Below, one piece after another: positions 14,050 to 17,783 of a DNA stretch of 17,783 nt (positions are counted from its first letter, which is position 1; the number at the start of each line of letters is the position of its first letter). Source of the DNA: Phycisphaerae bacterium (GTDB taxonomy: Bacteria; Planctomycetota; Phycisphaerae; Sedimentisphaerales; Anaerobacaceae); contig JAUVYZ010000008.1 of assembly GCA_030602845.1 (NCBI GenBank), forward strand, positions 1-17,783. Direction: 5' to 3'. Made by a program: the position numbers and the translations under genes. A model generated the notes under the pieces. It was given only the letters and a program-made list of their open reading frames with translations, did no database searches and was not told the DNA's origin.

Positions 14050-14306
14050 GCGTTTGAAATTGGGTTTGATTGGGTTTGTTTTCCCCGCGTCTGCGAAGTC
14101 GTTCATTTTCATAATCCTTTGTAACATATAAGCTTACGTTCATTTTGGCCTTTCGGAAATTGGCTTTGAATTGGGTTTGTATTGGGTTTGAATTGGCTTT
14201 GATTGGGTTTGTTTTCACCAAGTGTCCAATTGGATTTATTTTCATAAGCCTTTTGTGAAAAGATACTTACATTCATTTGACTTTTTCGGAAATTGGCTTT
14301 GTTTGT
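14050..14306. repeat. 133-bp tandem repeat with TTGGGTTTG core (NPIQTQF type)
   Basis: GATTGGGTTTGTTTTC occurs at 14068 and 14201, TTTTCATAA at 14106 and 14239, and CGGAAATTGGCTTTG at about 14154 and 14288. All are about 133 bases apart, so the region is roughly 1.9 copies of one unit. Inside each unit is a shorter repeat of 10-12 bases (TTGGGTTTG, TTGGCTTTG). On the minus strand it translates to strings such as NPIQTQF and KANFRK, which I associate with annotated junk proteins of Planctomycetota genomes. It is probably a dispersed noncoding repeat. Confidence 0.75.
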
Positions 14307-14553
14307 TAAAAAAGGGCTGATTTGTAAAGAATCCTCTACAGTTGTAGAGATGCCGATAGGAGAGCGTAGAACGAGGAATTTGTGGGTCCTCTGTTTCGAG
14401 GTCAAGGAGCAGCTTCTCGAGGATAAACTCTGGTTGTATGGGTTGAGTCCGGTGGCCATTGTTGAACCCTCCGAATTTAGGATACTGTATTGACTTTTTA
14501 ATTGTTAGATATGTATTATACTTCATAGAAAGTTAGATGTCAAGTGAAATTTA

Positions 14554-14645
14554 ACCGCGGATTACACTGATTACGCGGATTTTGTTTAGCCACGAAAAGG
14601 CACAAAGAAAAATTAGACGCAGATTTCGCAGATTTCGCTGATTTT
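14554..14645. repeat. GCGGATTACAC / GCAGATTTCGC simple repeat
   Basis: The segment has two blocks. The first repeats GCGGATTAC and GATTACGCGGATT (14557-14583). The second repeats GCAGATTTCGC and GATTTCGCTGATTT (14619-14645). Between them lies CCACGAAAAGGCACAAAG. This kind of sequence is, to my knowledge, a common intergenic repeat in many uncultured bacterial genomes. No coding capacity is credible. Confidence 0.6.
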
Positions 14646-14885
14646 AGAGAGGAGAGAAACTGCGAACTACGAACTAAGTACTCTTAGCCTCTTTTTCTTA
14701 AAAGCACCGCATCCAAGCCGAGCAGTAAGAGGGTATATGTGGTGTCAACTGCTCGCCAGTGAAGGTGGCTAACATCAGACCCTGAAGATGTCGGTTGTCG
14801 CACATGGGGACGTCGCCTTACATGCGTGGGATTACCCGAGGGACTCTATGCAACATATATTAATGCGGATTGTCCGGCCGGCGTC

Positions 14886-17783
14886 TCATCTGAGCGGCGA
14901 GATGACGAACCCCAGCGAATGTGCCTCATTGCCGGCGATCGTGTACTCCGGATGCGTCCTCGCGCCCCAGGAATTATCGCCGCCCACTCCATGGAGCTTG
15001 TAGTCGACGAAGACCCTGTTCGTATTCCGTCTGGGAAGGTCATAATCGTGGTTCGCCTTCTCCAGATCCGCCAGCTCATAAGGCCAGACTGAAAAGCTCA
15101 CCGGACTATCACCGGTAACTTTCACGCCTCGCCCGCGAGAATCGACTACACTGAACCACCGTGTATCGGTCCGGTTGCCCGTATCCTGCGCCCTGATATA
15201 TGGGAAGACCATATCGTCGACGGTGCTCTGATACACCGCAATCTCACCTCCGGTCTTGCGATCCCAGTAAGTCTCATGAGGTCCGCGACCGTACCAGGTT
15301 ACGCCGTCCATATTCTTAGGCACGGCAAATGTCATGCCTACCCTTGGCATCAGGGGCATCTTCTTACCCGGAAGCGGCTGGTAGTCGGCCTTGACCCGAA
15401 TCCGTCCGTCGGGGAAGATATTATAGACGACACTGTAATCGGCATCGTTGACCGGCAGCTTCATTTTGCCCGTGACCGTGATGCCGGCGTCGCTCTTGCT
15501 TGCATTGATTGATACGAGCCTGCGTCCCGCCGCGGCATTTCGCCACTGGCCAAGCCGACCGTTGTAGTTGTTGCGATACTGGTTGTCGTTGGGGACCTTC
15601 CAGAAGTTTGGCACAAGCGGCTCGACAATGACTTCCCGCCCATCATACTTGAGAGAAGTTAGAGCCCCATTGTCCCGTGATATTTCCGCCGAAAACCCTC
15701 TGCCCTCGATCTCGTAGCTCCCCGATCCCGTCACCAACTTCAAGGCATTGCCGCCGGAAGGTTTCGACTTTGAGTTTTCGCCCGCCCCATTGACAGCCAT
15801 CTGATCCCAGGCCACGACATGGCCCTTCTTCGCCCAGAGCTCGTCAGCGGCCAGCTTGCAGTAAACGGTGAGCAGCAGCTCTGCGCCGTCTCGAGTCTTG
15901 AATGGAATACTGAGTTGCTTCTTCTGCTGCGGTGCGACGTCGACCTGTCCCAACGAACCGGTCTCAACCACCCTGCCATCACTTCTAATCGCCCAACTGC
16001 ACTCGAACTGATTCAGATTTGTGAAGAAGAACCTGTTATATAGAGCGACCTTGCCCTTAGCGATGTCAACGGGCGTGATCTTTACATTCTGATAAACCTT
16101 CTTGACCTCCCACAAATGCGGATTTGGTTTGCGGTCAGGCTGAACGAGCCCGTTGCAGCAGAAATTGCCGTCGTTCGGATTATCCTGGTAGTCTCCGCCG
16201 TATGCGAAAAACCTCTTTATGCCGCGAGGGTTATTGCCCAGAGTCTCTCCGGTGACTTCCGTAAGATCCATATCAAGCACGAGCCCATTGTTGTTGCGTC
16301 GGTCCGGGTCGGCGACCTCGGCTGGACTCAGCGCCCGGCTGTATATCTTTGCGCTGCGTATCGGCAAATCGGAAACCCGCTGGATGACTTCGGAGTTTCT
16401 CCCGATGTTCACCGGATGCGCACTCGAGTGAATCGCTCCGTTCACCGCCAGCCGTCCCACCTCTTTGCCGTTAACGTACAGAACCGACGTCTTGCCGTCA
16501 AAGACCGCCGTAAGCCTGTTCCAGCCGTCCGTCAGGCCGGCGTCGGCATATCGAACGTACAGTCCCTCCCACTGCCCCGGAAAGACCGTGAAGTTAAGAT
16601 CGCGGCCGCCGTACCGCAACAGATACTGGTGGTCACCCTTCGAGATGATCGGGCAATACTGGTTGGAAGTGCGTGCGCCCTTGACCTCGGCCTCCAGCGT
16701 AAACGTATCCGTCAGATTCAGAGCCTCGGACTCATCGACCACAACCGCGCCGTGTAGACCCTCGCGGTCGATCTTGCCGAGCACCGTCCCGCCAACCTTA
16801 CTGCTCGATCGATCCCGCACGCGATCATACTTGACATTCGGCACATCCTTGAGAAGTCCCTGATCGCCCCAATCCCAGATTGCCCCGCCCTGCAGCACCG
16901 GATACTGCTCAATAGCATCCCAATAATCCTGCAGGTTTCCAAGGCTGTTGCCCATGGCGTGCGCGTATTCGCACTGAATCATGGGCCTGGTCACGCCGGG
17001 CCTTTTGGCGTAATTGACCATACTCTCGATCGAGGCATACATGGGGCAGACGATGTCGGTGTTGGTACCGCGGCCGGCCTGCTCGAAGTGTACGGGCCGC
17101 GACGGATCAAAGCTGCGAATCCAGCTCGAAGTCGTCACGTAATTGCTTCCGTTGCCGCCCTCGTTACCCAGCGACCAGATGATTATGCACGGGTGATTCT
17201 TGTCGCGATGCACCATCCGCACGGTCCTCTCCAGGTGCGCCTTCTCCCATCTCGGATCGCCCGCCAGTTCTCTGGCGGCATGAGCCTCGATATTCGCCTC
17301 GTCGATCACATACAATCCGTATTTATCGCACAGTTCGTACCATCTCGGACAATCCGGATAATGGCTCGTCCTAACCGTATTGATGTTGAATTGCTTCATC
17401 AGCATAATGTCCCGCACCATCGACTCTTCAGTCACATAGTGGCCGGTAATGGGATCGTGCTCGTGCCGATTGACTCCCTTGATTAGAATCGCCTTGCCGT
17501 TGACCAACAGTTGCCCGTTCAGTATCTCGACCTTTCGAAAACCAATATCGCAGCCGGTCACCTCTACCACCCTGGCATCCCTGCGTCTACCTCGCTTGAG
17601 GGTCAGCACCAAGCGATACAGATTAGGCTGCTCCGCGGACCACTTCGCTGCGTTTATAACTGTGACCTTCGGCGAAACGATTTTGTGATTGCCCCCCGCA
17701 TTCGCGGCAATGTCGTTCAGGGTGAGTCTGGCCACCTGCTCACCGCCGACGTCAAGGAGTTCTCCCTCGACCGAGCAGTCGAT
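14886..17783 (-). CDS. GH2 beta-galactosidase with inserted LamG-like domain, 5' end beyond the window
   Basis: The frame is open to the right edge (upstream codons read IDCSVEGELLDVGGEQ before the GTG at 17735), so the start and the N-terminal sugar-binding domain lie outside. Residues are counted from that GTG. An immunoglobulin-like domain ends near 75. The TIM barrel follows with GVNRHEHDP (87-95), the acid/base motif SLGNEGG (E192) and the nucleophile motif QCEYAHAMGNS (E256), matching LacZ E461 and E537. After IWDWGDQGLLK (286-296) a concanavalin/LamG-like domain interrupts (about 315-485; FTLEAEV, WNRLTAVFDGK, YVNGKEV, KIYSRALSPAEV). The LacZ sequence then resumes with AYGGDYQDNPNDGNFCCNGLV (511-531, in part) and continues to the C-terminal beta-sandwich domain (NFWKVPNDNQ, TWYGRGPHE). 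The product likely cleaves beta-galactosides, with the insert binding carbohydrate. The gene looks richer in G+C than its neighbours. Confidence 0.93.
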   Translation of the reverse strand: MDCSVEGELLDVGGEQVARLTLNDIAANAGGNHKIVSPKVTVINAAKWSAEQPNLYRLVLTLKRGRRRDARVVEVTGCDIGFRKVEILNGQLLVNGKAILIKGVNRHEHDPITGHYVTEESMVRDIMLMKQFNINTVRTSHYPDCPRWYELCDKYGLYVIDEANIEAHAARELAGDPRWEKAHLERTVRMVHRDKNHPCIIIWSLGNEGGNGSNYVTTSSWIRSFDPSRPVHFEQAGRGTNTDIVCPMYASIESMVNYAKRPGVTRPMIQCEYAHAMGNSLGNLQDYWDAIEQYPVLQGGAIWDWGDQGLLKDVPNVKYDRVRDRSSSKVGGTVLGKIDREGLHGAVVVDESEALNLTDTFTLEAEVKGARTSNQYCPIISKGDHQYLLRYGGRDLNFTVFPGQWEGLYVRYADAGLTDGWNRLTAVFDGKTSVLYVNGKEVGRLAVNGAIHSSAHPVNIGRNSEVIQRVSDLPIRSAKIYSRALSPAEVADPDRRNNNGLVLDMDLTEVTGETLGNNPRGIKRFFAYGGDYQDNPNDGNFCCNGLVQPDRKPNPHLWEVKKVYQNVKITPVDIAKGKVALYNRFFFTNLNQFECSWAIRSDGRVVETGSLGQVDVAPQQKKQLSIPFKTRDGAELLLTVYCKLAADELWAKKGHVVAWDQMAVNGAGENSKSKPSGGNALKLVTGSGSYEIEGRGFSAEISRDNGALTSLKYDGREVIVEPLVPNFWKVPNDNQYRNNYNGRLGQWRNAAAGRRLVSINASKSDAGITVTGKMKLPVNDADYSVVYNIFPDGRIRVKADYQPLPGKKMPLMPRVGMTFAVPKNMDGVTWYGRGPHETYWDRKTGGEIAVYQSTVDDMVFPYIRAQDTGNRTDTRWFSVVDSRGRGVKVTGDSPVSFSVWPYELADLEKANHDYDLPRRNTNRVFVDYKLHGVGGDNSWGARTHPEYTIAGNEAHSLGFVISPLR

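Larger units (their letters stand above)
13934..14885. other. Repeat-rich noncoding region of about 950 bp
   Basis: No gene is supported here. From left to right it holds: a short AT-rich stretch likely to contain the promoter for the gene starting at 13933; a 133-bp tandem repeat (about 14050-14306); a perfect 7-bp hairpin CTCTACA (14334-14340) / TGTAGAG (14343-14349); unassigned sequence to 14550; a second type of simple repeat (14554-14645); and about 240 bp behind the GH2 gene in which I see nothing. Long minus-strand frames at 14021-14526 are translations of the repeats. Confidence 0.6.

Noticed and set aside
14021..14526. Three overlapping minus-strand frames with NPIQTQF-like strings
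   Set aside because: They are translations of the 133-bp tandem repeat in different frames, with similar peptides arising because the DNA repeats. No proper start site is present.

Overview
The window looks like a chromosomal segment of a Planctomycetota bacterium, most likely of the Phycisphaerae/Sedimentisphaerales type. This is inferred from the gene families and the repeat style, not from a marker gene. The clues are a sigma-70-like gene with an N-terminal stack of helix-turn-helix motifs, an mreBC pair, a fused EtfB-EtfA, secreted sugar-active enzymes, and intergenic repeats whose translations read NPIQTQF or CPERSRG, which I associate with such genomes. Genes are mostly single or in pairs with long gaps. 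I see no tRNA, rRNA, CRISPR array, transposase or phage gene.

Layout. The left edge (1-31, minus) holds the first codons of a gene that leaves the window. A secreted HEAT-repeat protein (195-1046, plus) diverges from it. A minus-strand block follows: mreB (2205-3257) then mreC (1326-2135) for cell shape, and upstream of them a membrane-anchored protein with an amidase/PGRP-like fold whose zinc ligands appear to be lost (3628-4155). Each of the two minus-strand leaders in this block carries one copy of a related ~135-bp element. Next is a tight two-gene operon (8332 down to 4497, 5-bp gap): a fused electron transfer flavoprotein (EtfB+EtfA) and its quinone oxidoreductase with a C-terminal 4Fe-4S domain. 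Together they would pass electrons from flavin dehydrogenases to the quinone pool. The oxidoreductase gene carries an in-frame palindromic insertion of about 72 bp.

The right half has a stand-alone corrinoid methyl-carrier protein (8637-9263, plus), a secreted TIM-barrel-like protein of unknown function (9291-10670, minus), and a sigma-70-family gene (10849-12543, plus) interrupted by one in-frame TGA exactly between sigma regions 2.2 and 2.3. Then come a membrane protein joining a MacB-like periplasmic domain to a SpoIIM-like membrane domain (12563-13933, minus), about 950 bp of repeat-rich noncoding DNA (13934-14885), and a GH2 beta-galactosidase with an inserted LamG-like domain (14886-17783, minus) that is cut by the right edge.

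The strongest unusual signals are the TGA-split sigma factor, which also lacks the usual promoter-melting aromatic residues, the RPE-like in-frame repeat insertion in the ETF-quinone oxidoreductase, the paired leader elements upstream of mreB and the amidase-like gene, and the degenerate amidase. No complete new defence or biosynthetic system is evident.
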